DNA of 36,269 bases from an uncultured Patescibacteria group bacterium (GCA_938017575.1 CALIJC010000016.1:1-36269); one strand, 5' to 3'. Shown: positions 1-8,023, counted from the first letter of the stretch. The notes: generated by a model from the sequence alone, not told the origin. Numbers and translations: made by a program.

Positions 1-30
1 GTTTTGCTTTAGGTTTTTAACCAAATATCT

Positions 31-456
31 ATGGAGAAACGAATTATTACTTGTTTACCATTATCCAAAACTAATGATGAGGTTTTTAAAATCACCTACC
101 TGACTTTGTTGACCGAAAATTCTGTTGAGTCTATCAAACTCCCTACCAATTTTGATAACTATAAATACTCCCATATGATTCGCCCTGATTATCTGCTCCA
201 GGTTGAAATCATCAAAACTCGTAAAAACTGGATTCTCAAAAACATTCTCAAATACGAAAAAATTCAGGACCCTTGTAGCTATAATGATTTCCTAAAACAA
301 TCAGAGATGGTCAAAATTATTCTCAAAAATACTTACCAGGATCAAGAAACCAACATATTGCCCTTTGTAGTTGAAACCTTTCAGCAAAAGGCTTTGAATC
401 TAATTAATCTCAAAAATTTTGAACAACAACTATCTGCCAACCTCGGTTTTGCCTAA
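31..456 (+). CDS. Hypothetical protein, possibly a RecO-like N-terminal/helical fragment lacking the zinc domain
   Basis: ORF track; pattern 'YLTLLTENSVESIKLP...PDYLLQVEIIKTRKNWILKNI...NFEQQLSANLGF' resembles the RecO OB fold plus 'FE..LL..LGF' segment; short (141 aa). Confidence 0.4.
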   Translation: MEKRIITCLPLSKTNDEVFKITYLTLLTENSVESIKLPTNFDNYKYSHMIRPDYLLQVEIIKTRKNWILKNILKYEKIQDPCSYNDFLKQSEMVKIILKNTYQDQETNILPFVVETFQQKALNLINLKNFEQQLSANLGFA

Positions 457-474
457 ATAATAATATAGATAACA

Positions 475-600
475 TTGACAAAATCCCTAACAAGTTTTTT
501 ATTTTATTCACGACCAAGATGTGGCGGGGTTTAATTACCTTTGTCAGCAGACTGGAAGTGATTCAGGATACCACCCTTGTTTTAACTTGGGTGGTGTTTA
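475..600 (+). ncRNA. Candidate small RNA unit 1 (promoter TTGACA 475-480; hairpin 570-595)
   Basis: TTGACA then TTTATT/TTATTT at 17-18 nt; TACCACCC...GGGTGGTG hairpin with weak T-tail. Confidence 0.45.
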
Positions 601-614
601 CATAGTTAGTATAA

Positions 615-812
615 TTGACAAATATGAGGTTTTAAGATAGTTTGTAGCTAGTTGTTGCCAAGGAAAGAGATCTTCGGGGCCTTTTTCTCCTTCAATAAAA
701 TTGCTCGATTTTATTGAGGCTATAGGTTTAATAAGATGGCTATCGACCTAAGTCTATAGTTGGTAACAATGTTGACCACTCCCCCTCCAAACGAGTGGTC
801 AATTTCTTTATA
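615..812 (+). ncRNA. Candidate small RNA unit 2, multibranched structure plus terminator
   Basis: TTGACA 615-620, 17-nt spacer, TAGTTT 638-643; closing helix GTTGTTGCCA(651-660)/TGGTAACAAT(761-770); internal hairpin TCAATAAAAT/ATTTTATTGA; terminator TTGACCACTC(772-781)/GAGTGGTCAA(793-802)+TTTCTTT. Confidence 0.65.
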
Positions 813-826
813 TTCTGATTGAACCT

Positions 827-932
827 TTGACAAAATCTTTAAAATTGATACATATTACATTACTTCAGTTGCATTCAGCTGAGTAGACATAACCTTTCGC
901 CATTCTAGATTTCTAGAATAGTTTTCTCTTTT
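827..932 (+). ncRNA. Candidate small RNA unit 3
   Basis: TTGACA 827-832, TACATA 849-854 (16-nt spacer); hairpin ATTCTAGA(902-909)/TCTAGAAT(912-919) followed by AGTTTTCTCTTTT. Confidence 0.5.
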
Positions 933-941
933 GGTCTGTAA

Positions 942-1131
942 TTGACAATCTAAAAAAATATTCCCAGTGTTAAAAAATCATGTCACTAGGTATGTGGTTC
1001 TACGCCTCACTCAATATCAACAGAGGACTATTGAGTGTCTGGAAATGTAAGGGAGATGTGGGAACTACTCCTACATTCTAGAAGTAACATGACGCAGCCG
1101 CTCATAGTTCATTGAGCGGCTGATTTTATTT
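942..1131 (+). ncRNA. Candidate small RNA unit 4 (contains a 33-codon ORF, 980-1081)
   Basis: TTGACA 942-947 (weak -10); closing helix TCATGT(978-983)/ACATGA(1087-1092); hairpin CACTCAATA/TATTGAGTG; terminator CAGCCGCTCA(1095-1104)/TGAGCGGCTG(1113-1122)+ATTTTATTT. Confidence 0.55.
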
Positions 1132-1292
1132 GACAAAACAAAAAAAACTACTATATACAACAAATACACCTCGTGTTTAGGATTTCTTGAGTGTTTCTGA
1201 ATTGATTGACTCCTGTTTAGAAACAAAACCAGCCTTGTCCGAGATGTCCCTACACGCTGCTGCTCCGATCACTTCCGGAGCAGTATTTTTTT
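1130..1292 (+). ncRNA. Candidate small RNA unit 5
   Basis: TTGACA 1130-1135, 18-nt spacer, TATACA 1154-1159; CGTGT(1172-1176)/ACACG(1252-1256); hairpin TGTTTCT/AGAAACA; terminator CTGCTCCG(1260-1267)/CGGAGCAG(1276-1283)+TATTTTTTTT. Confidence 0.65.
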
Positions 1293-1308
1293 TATAAATA
1301 ATCCAAGG

Positions 1309-1469
1309 TTGACGAATAATAAAAAATTACCAATAACAACCTAGATAAGAACCATCTTATCAGTTAAAGTTACAAAATCTACAGAGGAAGGCTTCTGGTT
1401 TGCCGCTAGCTCTTGCCAGTAATACAACCTCACAGACACGCCCTTAAATTTTGAGGGCGATTTTCTTTT
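1309..1469 (+). ncRNA. Candidate small RNA unit 6
   Basis: TTGACG 1309-1314, 17-nt spacer, AATAAC; hairpin GATAAGA-ACCA-TCTTATC (1344-1361); terminator CGCCCT(1439-1444)/AGGGCG(1454-1459)+ATTTTCTTTT; no ATG in the unit. Confidence 0.55.
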
Positions 1470-1514
1470 GACAAATAATCTAAACACACATAATTATATT
1501 TTCTCATTCAATAT

Positions 1515-1544
1515 TTGACTAAATTGGTTGAATAGTTCTATATT
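1515..1544 (+). promoter_or_regulatory. Promoter for the family-5 binding-protein gene
   Basis: TTGACT 1515-1520, 18-nt spacer, TATATT 1539-1544; a further TTGACA-17-TAATTA at 1468-1496. Confidence 0.6.
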
Positions 1545-1562
1545 AATACAAACAAGACTAGT

Positions 1563-3488
1563 ATGTCATCAAAGTTTGACCCCAAAGAAATCAGTTTCAA
1601 AATCAGGAGATTTCAATACGAGATCAGCCATGTTTTTCGCCATATCTGGCCAATAAAATTCTCTCAGTTCAGAAAATTTGATGTCATCAGCAAATCAGTC
1701 ATCAATTCCACCAAAGTTGTTAAAAGTATTTTGGTAATTTCTTTGATTGGTATTTTGGTTTCCACCACCATGTTTTTATATGGAATTTATCTATTTTCAA
1801 CTACTCCGGTAGCTGCAGAAGGTGGGCAAATCATTGAAACCGTAGAAAATTCTGAAATCATAACCTTTAATCCAGTAATTAGCATTAACTCAGAAGCCGA
1901 ATCTAAAGTAAATAGTCTAATTTACCACCCACTCTATGAAATTGAGTATCCGGATTTTTTGAATTCAACAGAACCAAAACCAATTATCAAACCTATTTTA
2001 TTAAAATCTGAACCAACCTGGGAAAATTCCACCGACCCTGCAGAAAGCTTCAAGGTTTTAAACTTTGAGTTAAAAGAAGGACTACAGTGGTCAAACGGAG
2101 AACCAATAACTGTGGATGATGTTGAATATTCTTTTGAAAGAATTATCGAAACTAGAGGAAACCAACAATTCAAAAATGGATTCAAAGAGGTAAAACTGCA
2201 AAAAACTGGACCCCGAACATTCAAATTAGTCAGCAACCTTCAAAACCCGCAATTAATCTATTCGGCAAATTTCTCACCTATTTCCAAAAAACACTATGAT
2301 TCTCAAATCACAGATAGATTAATTTCAGACAATCGCTCGTTCAAACCAACTGTGACTTCAGGTTTTTATACTTTTGATGATAATGATGTTATTGACCCAA
2401 ATAATAACTCCTCCAAAAAAGTCCCAAATCCAATTAGAGACCAGCAAAGCCAAAAAATCAAAACCGTTGTACTAACAAAAAACCCAGTTCAAAATATTGA
2501 ATCAGAACTAAAATTAGAGACCTATATCATTAACAAAGTTGATTCTCTTTTTGATAAACCAAACATTACAAATTCATTAGTAAGCGATTCCAAAGCAGGC
2601 AAAACTGATTTATTTACACGATTTCTAGGGACTAATCTAACAACACCTTCTTGGAAAATCAAACAAGATACTGGACTAGAGCAAAAAACAATTCCAACAA
2701 ACACATTTTATAACCTCTATCTAAACAGCAAAGTTGGTGAATATTTTATCAACCAAAGTCTACGTAAATACGTTATCTGTCAGTTTGTTAATTACCAAGC
2801 AAGTCCTGCCTACGATGGATTTTTGGAAAATATTCCACGTAACAAACGAATAGTTCCAATTCAATTAAATACAGAAGTCGAGCCCGATTGCCCTGCTGAT
2901 CCTGCAGAAGCATTAGACCAAAACGTTTACCAAATTACAGTAGATGAGCAATCCCAAATAAAAAGAATTCTCCTTGATGGGGCTGAAATTCCAATTACTT
3001 TACTAGGAATACCAGAATCTGAACCATTGTTGAGTGATATCCGTAGATTTTTCTTGGAAATTGGATTACCTGCAGAATTAATAACTGGTAACGAAGAAAT
3101 TCAAAAAGCCCTCAATGACAAAGACTACTTGGCTGCATTTTTACCAGTTACTATAGTTAGCCAAGACCCGTATTCGTTATTTGGTGCAAACGGTCAAAAT
3201 CTATCAGCATTGCGTGAAAACAACAGGATCCTAGATTATAATATAGAAGAGAATTTATTAACCTATTCACTGTCTCAGCTAACCAATGAAGAGGCCAAAG
3301 GAAATATAATTAATTTCTTTCAAAACGAATATGTAGCAGTTAATTTATTCAGAACTAACTACGAATATAATTACTCAAACAGAGTCAGAGACCTAGGAAA
3401 CAACCTCCCTAACCTATACACATTCACTGATGATTCATACGGCAAATTAGAGAACTGGTTTGTGAAATCCAAGAGGGTGAAAAACTAA
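1563..3488 (+). CDS. Membrane-anchored extracellular solute-binding protein family 5 (peptide/oligopeptide binding-like)
   Basis: Cytoplasmic basic N-term, one TM segment, then 'FELKEGLQWSNGEPITVDDVEYSFERI' typical of SBP_bac_5. Confidence 0.8.
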   Translation: MSSKFDPKEISFKIRRFQYEISHVFRHIWPIKFSQFRKFDVISKSVINSTKVVKSILVISLIGILVSTTMFLYGIYLFSTTPVAAEGGQIIETVENSEIITFNPVISINSEAESKVNSLIYHPLYEIEYPDFLNSTEPKPIIKPILLKSEPTWENSTDPAESFKVLNFELKEGLQWSNGEPITVDDVEYSFERIIETRGNQQFKNGFKEVKLQKTGPRTFKLVSNLQNPQLIYSANFSPISKKHYDSQITDRLISDNRSFKPTVTSGFYTFDDNDVIDPNNNSSKKVPNPIRDQQSQKIKTVVLTKNPVQNIESELKLETYIINKVDSLFDKPNITNSLVSDSKAGKTDLFTRFLGTNLTTPSWKIKQDTGLEQKTIPTNTFYNLYLNSKVGEYFINQSLRKYVICQFVNYQASPAYDGFLENIPRNKRIVPIQLNTEVEPDCPADPAEALDQNVYQITVDEQSQIKRILLDGAEIPITLLGIPESEPLLSDIRRFFLEIGLPAELITGNEEIQKALNDKDYLAAFLPVTIVSQDPYSLFGANGQNLSALRENNRILDYNIEENLLTYSLSQLTNEEAKGNIINFFQNEYVAVNLFRTNYEYNYSNRVRDLGNNLPNLYTFTDDSYGKLENWFVKSKRVKN

Positions 3489-3540
3489 TCTAGCCAGAGT
3501 TTATTGACAAAGATAAATTTAATTATAAGCCTTTGAGTAT

Positions 3541-3870
3541 ATGGATAACGAAATAATTTTTAAATACGCTCACTGTACCAAGGATGATTTTGAAAAAGAA
3601 GTTAGTTTCAACGAGGAAGATTTTGCAAGTAAATTATCAGAAGTCTTTGATTTAGACATGCAAATTGATAGGGTTGAAGTAACATTCCACCAACACGATG
3701 GTCAAGAAACTGAAAAATTTGAGGTTTCGATACTGGTTGTTTCTCCAGAATTAAACAATTTTGATGTAATCGAAAAAGGAACAGATACTGCCGGAACCAC
3801 CCGAGCTGCAATAGAAAAAACCATCCAATTACTACGTAAAGAAAACGGCAAAAAACACAACCATCATTAA
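3541..3870 (+). CDS. Ribosome hibernation factor (HPF/RaiA)-like protein
   Basis: Small protein with 'RVEVTF...FEVSILVV...GTDTAGTTRAAIEKTIQLLRKENGKK' resembling S30AE family. Confidence 0.5.
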   Translation: MDNEIIFKYAHCTKDDFEKEVSFNEEDFASKLSEVFDLDMQIDRVEVTFHQHDGQETEKFEVSILVVSPELNNFDVIEKGTDTAGTTRAAIEKTIQLLRKENGKKHNHH

Positions 3871-3875
3871 TCTAT

Positions 3876-4175
3876 ATGAGTTACGGACTGTTTGGTAAAT
3901 TTATCACAAACGAAGGTAAAAGAGATGAGCTTGCAAATATCTTAATCCAAGCGAGTGAAATACTAAAAGATAATAAAAATTGTTTGCAGTATATTATTAG
4001 CACCAGTAAAAGCCAAAACGAAGTTTTTGTATCTGAAATTTGGATTGATGAAAAATCTCACGATGAATCATTAAATAATCAAGATTTATTAAATTTAATT
4101 ATACAAGCCAAACCTTTAATCAAAGAAATACCAGAAAGCCAAAAGCTAAGTATTCTTGGTGGGAAAGGTATTTAA
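3876..4175 (+). CDS. Antibiotic biosynthesis monooxygenase (ABM) domain / YgiN-like protein
   Basis: 'GLFGKFITNEGKRDELANILIQASEILKDNKNCLQYIISTS...EVFVSEIWIDEKSHDESL' ABM pattern. Confidence 0.8.
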   Translation: MSYGLFGKFITNEGKRDELANILIQASEILKDNKNCLQYIISTSKSQNEVFVSEIWIDEKSHDESLNNQDLLNLIIQAKPLIKEIPESQKLSILGGKGI

Positions 4176-4190
4176 TTTATCAAAATAGTA

Positions 4191-4217
4191 AAAAAGCACC
4201 GCGGATTTTTTCCGCGG
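4191..4217 (-). terminator. Intrinsic terminator between convergent genes (best fit for purB)
   Basis: CCGCGG(4199-4204) ATTTTTT CCGCGG(4212-4217); on the minus strand the hairpin is followed by GTGCTTTTTT. Confidence 0.7.
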
Positions 4218-4242
4218 CGTTTACATGTCAAACGCTAGATTA

Positions 4243-5607
4243 TTAATTTCTAGCGTATGTACCTAAATATGTAGCAGGGTTTTCAATAATTAAATTTAGC
4301 CTATCTTTAATTTTGTCAGAAAGCTGGTCTAAATATGGCAATACCTCCTCATCTTCTAGGAAAAGTTCTGAAACAGGAACAGACTTTTGCCGAGCTAGAA
4401 CTGATAGTTGTCTCAACTTTTCATGAGCTTCAGGAAACTGCACAGATGCCAAAATACAATATAAAGGCTCAGCAAGAAAACCATCTTTAGCAGCCAATAA
4501 ATTATTCAGCATCACATCTTCATGAACCACCAACCCTCTGATAACCTTTTCTAGAACCCTCATTTGCTCATAAAAATAAGCCAGGAGTTCTGCATAAGTT
4601 CTGCCAGACAAACTGTTTGAAAGATCTCTATCTAACCATGAGCAGATGTCCTGCTCTGCTATATGTTTCAACCCAACAATAACTTTGTGAATGGAGCATA
4701 TTTTTTCCAACTGAATTGGATTTCTTTTGTGTGGCATAGAGGACGATGCAACTTGTTGGCTTTGATCATAAAATTCTCTAACTTCATCAACAGCATCGGA
4801 TGCTAAAATTCTCAGGCCTGATGCAAGATCGTTAACAATAGCAGAAAAAACAAAAATTTCATTCAAGAAACTATACAGGTTTTCTCTTGGTACAATCTGC
4901 GAAGATGAATAACATTGAGATAGTCCAAGTTCATTCATTACCATTTTTTCTAATTGAATAGGATCATCACAAAAAAGTGATAATGCAGCATGATTTCCAA
5001 CTGGGCCCGAAAATTTACCCATTAGATGATTAAATGTTTCAGAAATTCTATCTAATTGGTTAGTGAGCCTAATTTCAAATCTAGCTATATACTTACCAAA
5101 AGTTATTGGTATTGCATTTTGTAAATGAGTCCGACCAATCATAGGAGTATCAATATATTCTTGGGAAAGGTATCGAATTCGACCCAAAGCCTCTGTACAT
5201 TGAGGTAATATGCAATTTTTATATACACCAGAAAATCTTTTAGCGTTCGCAGAATCAATTACGTCATATGACGTTGCTGCTAGGTGAACAGCAAATTGCA
5301 TCTCTTCTGGCAACAAATTATTAATACAGTTTACAACTGCTCGAATATCATGGTGAATTCTCTCCTCCTCTTGTACAATATCATCAATATTGACTGTCTT
5401 ACACACCTCAGCGATAGAATCATATATTTCATTCGTTATACCAGCAACACCCATTTGTGAATAGACTTTAATAATAGCCAGTTCTACTTCTAATAAATGT
5501 TGGATGTAACCTCTGTATGATAAATATGGATCTAGCGTTTCATTATGATATCTCGAATCAATCCCGGAAAAACATGTATACTGATCAAAAGCCCCAGAAT
5601 TTGTCAT
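4243..5607 (-). CDS. purB: Adenylosuccinate lyase
   Basis: 454 aa; signature 'SSSMPHKRNPIQLEKI', 'TSYDVIDSANAKRF', 'IGRTHLQNAIPITFGKY'. Confidence 0.92.
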   Translation of the reverse strand: MTNSGAFDQYTCFSGIDSRYHNETLDPYLSYRGYIQHLLEVELAIIKVYSQMGVAGITNEIYDSIAEVCKTVNIDDIVQEEERIHHDIRAVVNCINNLLPEEMQFAVHLAATSYDVIDSANAKRFSGVYKNCILPQCTEALGRIRYLSQEYIDTPMIGRTHLQNAIPITFGKYIARFEIRLTNQLDRISETFNHLMGKFSGPVGNHAALSLFCDDPIQLEKMVMNELGLSQCYSSSQIVPRENLYSFLNEIFVFSAIVNDLASGLRILASDAVDEVREFYDQSQQVASSSMPHKRNPIQLEKICSIHKVIVGLKHIAEQDICSWLDRDLSNSLSGRTYAELLAYFYEQMRVLEKVIRGLVVHEDVMLNNLLAAKDGFLAEPLYCILASVQFPEAHEKLRQLSVLARQKSVPVSELFLEDEEVLPYLDQLSDKIKDRLNLIIENPATYLGTYARN

Positions 5608-5681
5608 AATCTCTACTTACATCCTCGATAATTTGTCCTTTGACCCTATAAAATTCCATTAATAAAACAGAATTGTCAATC

Positions 5682-5710
5682 TTGACCAAAACCAGTATAT
5701 ATCGTAATAA
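5682..5710 (+). promoter_or_regulatory. htpX promoter positioned for leaderless or near-leaderless transcript
   Basis: TTGACC 5682-5687, 17-nt spacer, TAATAA 5705-5710, 8 nt to ATG 5719. Confidence 0.6.
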
Positions 5711-5718
5711 TATTAGAA

Positions 5719-6603
5719 ATGTCAGTATATTCACAGCAACGAAAAAATCACCGAAATACCCTACTTTTAATCTTTTTATTTATTGGATTAGTTAGTGCTG
5801 TATTTTATGTTTTCTCTGCATACTATGGAAACCCATTCTTTGCATATCTTGGTTTATTTATTTCTTTATTCCAAGCTGGAGTAGCCTATTTCACAGGAGA
5901 TAAAATCGCCTTGGCTGTCGTAGGAGCAAAAAAAATCGAATACAAACAGTCTCCACAAATTCACGAAATGGTGACAAATTTAGCCAAAATTGCCCAAATC
6001 CCAAAACCAGAAATCTATATCAGCCCAGACAAATCTGCAAATGCTTTTGCAACAGGTAGAAATCCAGAGAACGCTAAAATCTGTCTCAATCAAGGAATTC
6101 TAAATCTACTAAATAAACAAGAGCTGGAGGGCGTAATTGCCCACGAATTATCTCATATAAAAAACCGTGATATTTTGATAATGACAGTTACTATGGTGCT
6201 TGGTAGTGTGATTAGTTTTATTGCCGATGTAGGGTTCAGAATGATATGGTGGGGTGGACGCGACAATGACAATGATTCAAATAGCCCTATCGTTTTAATT
6301 CTATACTTACTTGCAATTTTATTAGCTCCTTTTGTTGCCATGCTAATACAATTCAGTATTTCTAGGTCACGCGAATACCAGGCCGATGCCACAGCTGTCG
6401 TAATGACAAGATACCCACAAGGACTTATTAACGCATTAAAAAAACTACACTCCTCACCTATCCCTGCTTCACGGTATTCTACTGCTATGAATCATTTTTA
6501 CATCGCCCCACCAAAACGTAGCCTCGGTGAAAAAGTCCAATCTCTATTTTCTACACACCCCCCACTCAGTGAAAGAGTTAAAGCACTCGAAAACCTAAAA
6601 TAG
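5719..6603 (+). CDS. htpX: M48 family metalloprotease HtpX
   Basis: 'GVIAHELSHIKNRD' zinc motif, N-terminal TM segments, 'SRSREYQADATAVVMTR'. Confidence 0.93.
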   Translation: MSVYSQQRKNHRNTLLLIFLFIGLVSAVFYVFSAYYGNPFFAYLGLFISLFQAGVAYFTGDKIALAVVGAKKIEYKQSPQIHEMVTNLAKIAQIPKPEIYISPDKSANAFATGRNPENAKICLNQGILNLLNKQELEGVIAHELSHIKNRDILIMTVTMVLGSVISFIADVGFRMIWWGGRDNDNDSNSPIVLILYLLAILLAPFVAMLIQFSISRSREYQADATAVVMTRYPQGLINALKKLHSSPIPASRYSTAMNHFYIAPPKRSLGEKVQSLFSTHPPLSERVKALENLK

Positions 6604-6607
6604 TTGT

Positions 6608-7213
6608 ATGAATACACCAACACATATTATTATTAGTCATGCAGGTTTAGGCAACAAATTCAAAAAGCTAACCCGCACTGAAAACTGGGCTGTTTTTCTG
6701 GGAGCCTTTTTACCTGACGCTGCTATATTTGTGCTATTTTTTTATGCTCTTATTGCCAGAATCCCAATGGAGACAGTTTGGAATGAGCTATATTTTACAG
6801 ATTTTTGGACTAACCTAGTTGATTATTTTAACTCTATTCCAATCACAGCGTTTTTAATTTGTTTTGGAATTATCAATAAATGGCGCTGGCTTTGGCTGTT
6901 TGGTTCTAGCTCAATGCTGCACATAATTGCTGATTTTTTCACACATAGCTACGATGCTCATCAACATTTCCTACCATTTAGTAACTGGAGGTTTATTAGT
7001 CCAGTTTCATATTATGAAGTTGATAAATTCGGTCTGTTTGTTAGTGTAATTGAAATTCTAATTATTGGTTTTTCTATCAAATATATTAGCCCACAAATAA
7101 AATCTCCAAAATGGAGAAAAGTATTTAAAATCGCTACAATTGCCTGGATAATTATCTCCAGCATAGCTTTGGTAGGCTTATTAGTTTTGAGGCCAGATGG
7201 TTTTGGAAATTAG
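6608..7213 (+). CDS. Membrane protein, YdjM/metal-dependent hydrolase-like
   Basis: 'THIIISHAGLG...MLHIIADFFTHSYDAHQHFLPFSNWRFISPVSYYEV' His/Asp-rich pattern plus TM segments; 4 bp after htpX. Confidence 0.45.
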   Translation: MNTPTHIIISHAGLGNKFKKLTRTENWAVFLGAFLPDAAIFVLFFYALIARIPMETVWNELYFTDFWTNLVDYFNSIPITAFLICFGIINKWRWLWLFGSSSMLHIIADFFTHSYDAHQHFLPFSNWRFISPVSYYEVDKFGLFVSVIEILIIGFSIKYISPQIKSPKWRKVFKIATIAWIIISSIALVGLLVLRPDGFGN

Positions 7214-7224
7214 TTTAATATTTC

Positions 7225-7449
7225 TTACCCTACGTATAGAGCAATAATACGAGTTACTACAAATAAAACAATAAACACAACTGTAAATCCAACAATAGAT
7301 TTCTCAATTCCACGTCGAGTTAAATAAACATCTCCACCACCTCCAAAAGTGCTAGATAGACCTGCTCCACGATTCTGCATCAAAATCAAAATCGTAGACA
7401 TTGTTAATGAAAATACTTGAATTATTAATAAAACTTCTCCTAATGACAT
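7225..7449 (-). CDS. secG: Preprotein translocase subunit SecG (start chosen at MSLGEVLL)
   Basis: Two TM segments flanking 'LILMQNRGAGLSSTFGGGGDVYLTRRGIEK'; ORF track extends to 7503. Confidence 0.85.
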   Translation of the reverse strand: MSLGEVLLIIQVFSLTMSTILILMQNRGAGLSSTFGGGGDVYLTRRGIEKSIVGFTVVFIVLFVVTRIIALYVG

Positions 7450-7540
7450 ATTAATTATGATATTTACAGATAATAAAAAATTTGGCAAGTAAAATTCCAC
7501 CAAACAAATGGCAGAATTATAAAAATTAAAAACAAGTAAG

Positions 7541-7687
7541 CTACTCCTCCTCGGGAATTTCTAAATTACAAATATAGTTTTCTAACTGAATCGCTAATTC
7601 ATGAAGTTCATCATAACTAAATGAGAAGCTAATAATAGTACCCATTACACTCTGAATAAGCGTAGATTTATTTTCAGCAGGACTCAT
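7541..7687 (-). CDS. Small hypothetical protein (48 aa), not in ORF track
   Basis: ATG...TAG reading MSPAENKSTLIQSVMGTIISFSFSYDELHELAIQLENYICNLEIPEEE. Confidence 0.45.
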   Translation of the reverse strand: MSPAENKSTLIQSVMGTIISFSFSYDELHELAIQLENYICNLEIPEEE

Positions 7688-7842
7688 AAAAAAACTTTTT
7701 TACTAAACTTTAAAACACTATTAGCACAATAATTTAGTTTAATCAAGTATATTACCAAAGAAAAGGAAAAACTCGCAAAACTTTTGTTCTACGAGCAAGT
7801 ACCCATCCTATCTAGGATTTATATATTAATTAAATCAATTAT

Positions 7843-8010
7843 TCAATGCAGCTCAACTTTGGCTGCAGCGCTAATTTGTTCTTCTGCTGTCATTTTTGGT
7901 TTGATCTTTTCTAGCAAGCTTATCAACTCCTCTATCTGAGCCCTACTGAGCTGCAATTCTTGAATTTCTTGAAATATCTTTTTAATAGTTACATCTTGAG
8001 CGTTACTCAA
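7843..8010 (-). CDS. Small helical protein (55 aa, TTG start), downstream of ppa, not in ORF track
   Basis: GGAGGTTAGCTTTG (strong SD, TTG start); MSNAQDVTIKKIFQEIQELQLSRAQIEELISLLEKIKPKMTAEEQISAAAKVELH, TGA stop; begins 13 nt after ppa stop. Confidence 0.6.
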   Translation of the reverse strand: MSNAQDVTIKKIFQEIQELQLSRAQIEELISLLEKIKPKMTAEEQISAAAKVELH

Positions 8011-8023
8011 AGCTAACCTCCAG

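Noticed and set aside
615-812. Unit 2 as 6S RNA, tmRNA or SRP RNA
   Set aside because: No tmRNA tag reading frame, no SRP GGAA-loop motif, and the multibranched fold does not fit a single 6S rod; not excluded without a covariance search.
1244-1297. 17-codon ORF MSLHAAAPITSGAVFFL in RNA unit 5
   Set aside because: Runs straight through a strong intrinsic terminator and is very short; best treated as chance.
470-1480. Array interpreted as a CRISPR or tandem repeat
   Set aside because: Units share architecture but not sequence; no direct repeats of constant length.
1934-2704. Minus-strand ORFs 1934-2236 and 2522-2704
   Set aside because: Lie antisense inside the well-supported binding-protein gene; no family resemblance or start signals.
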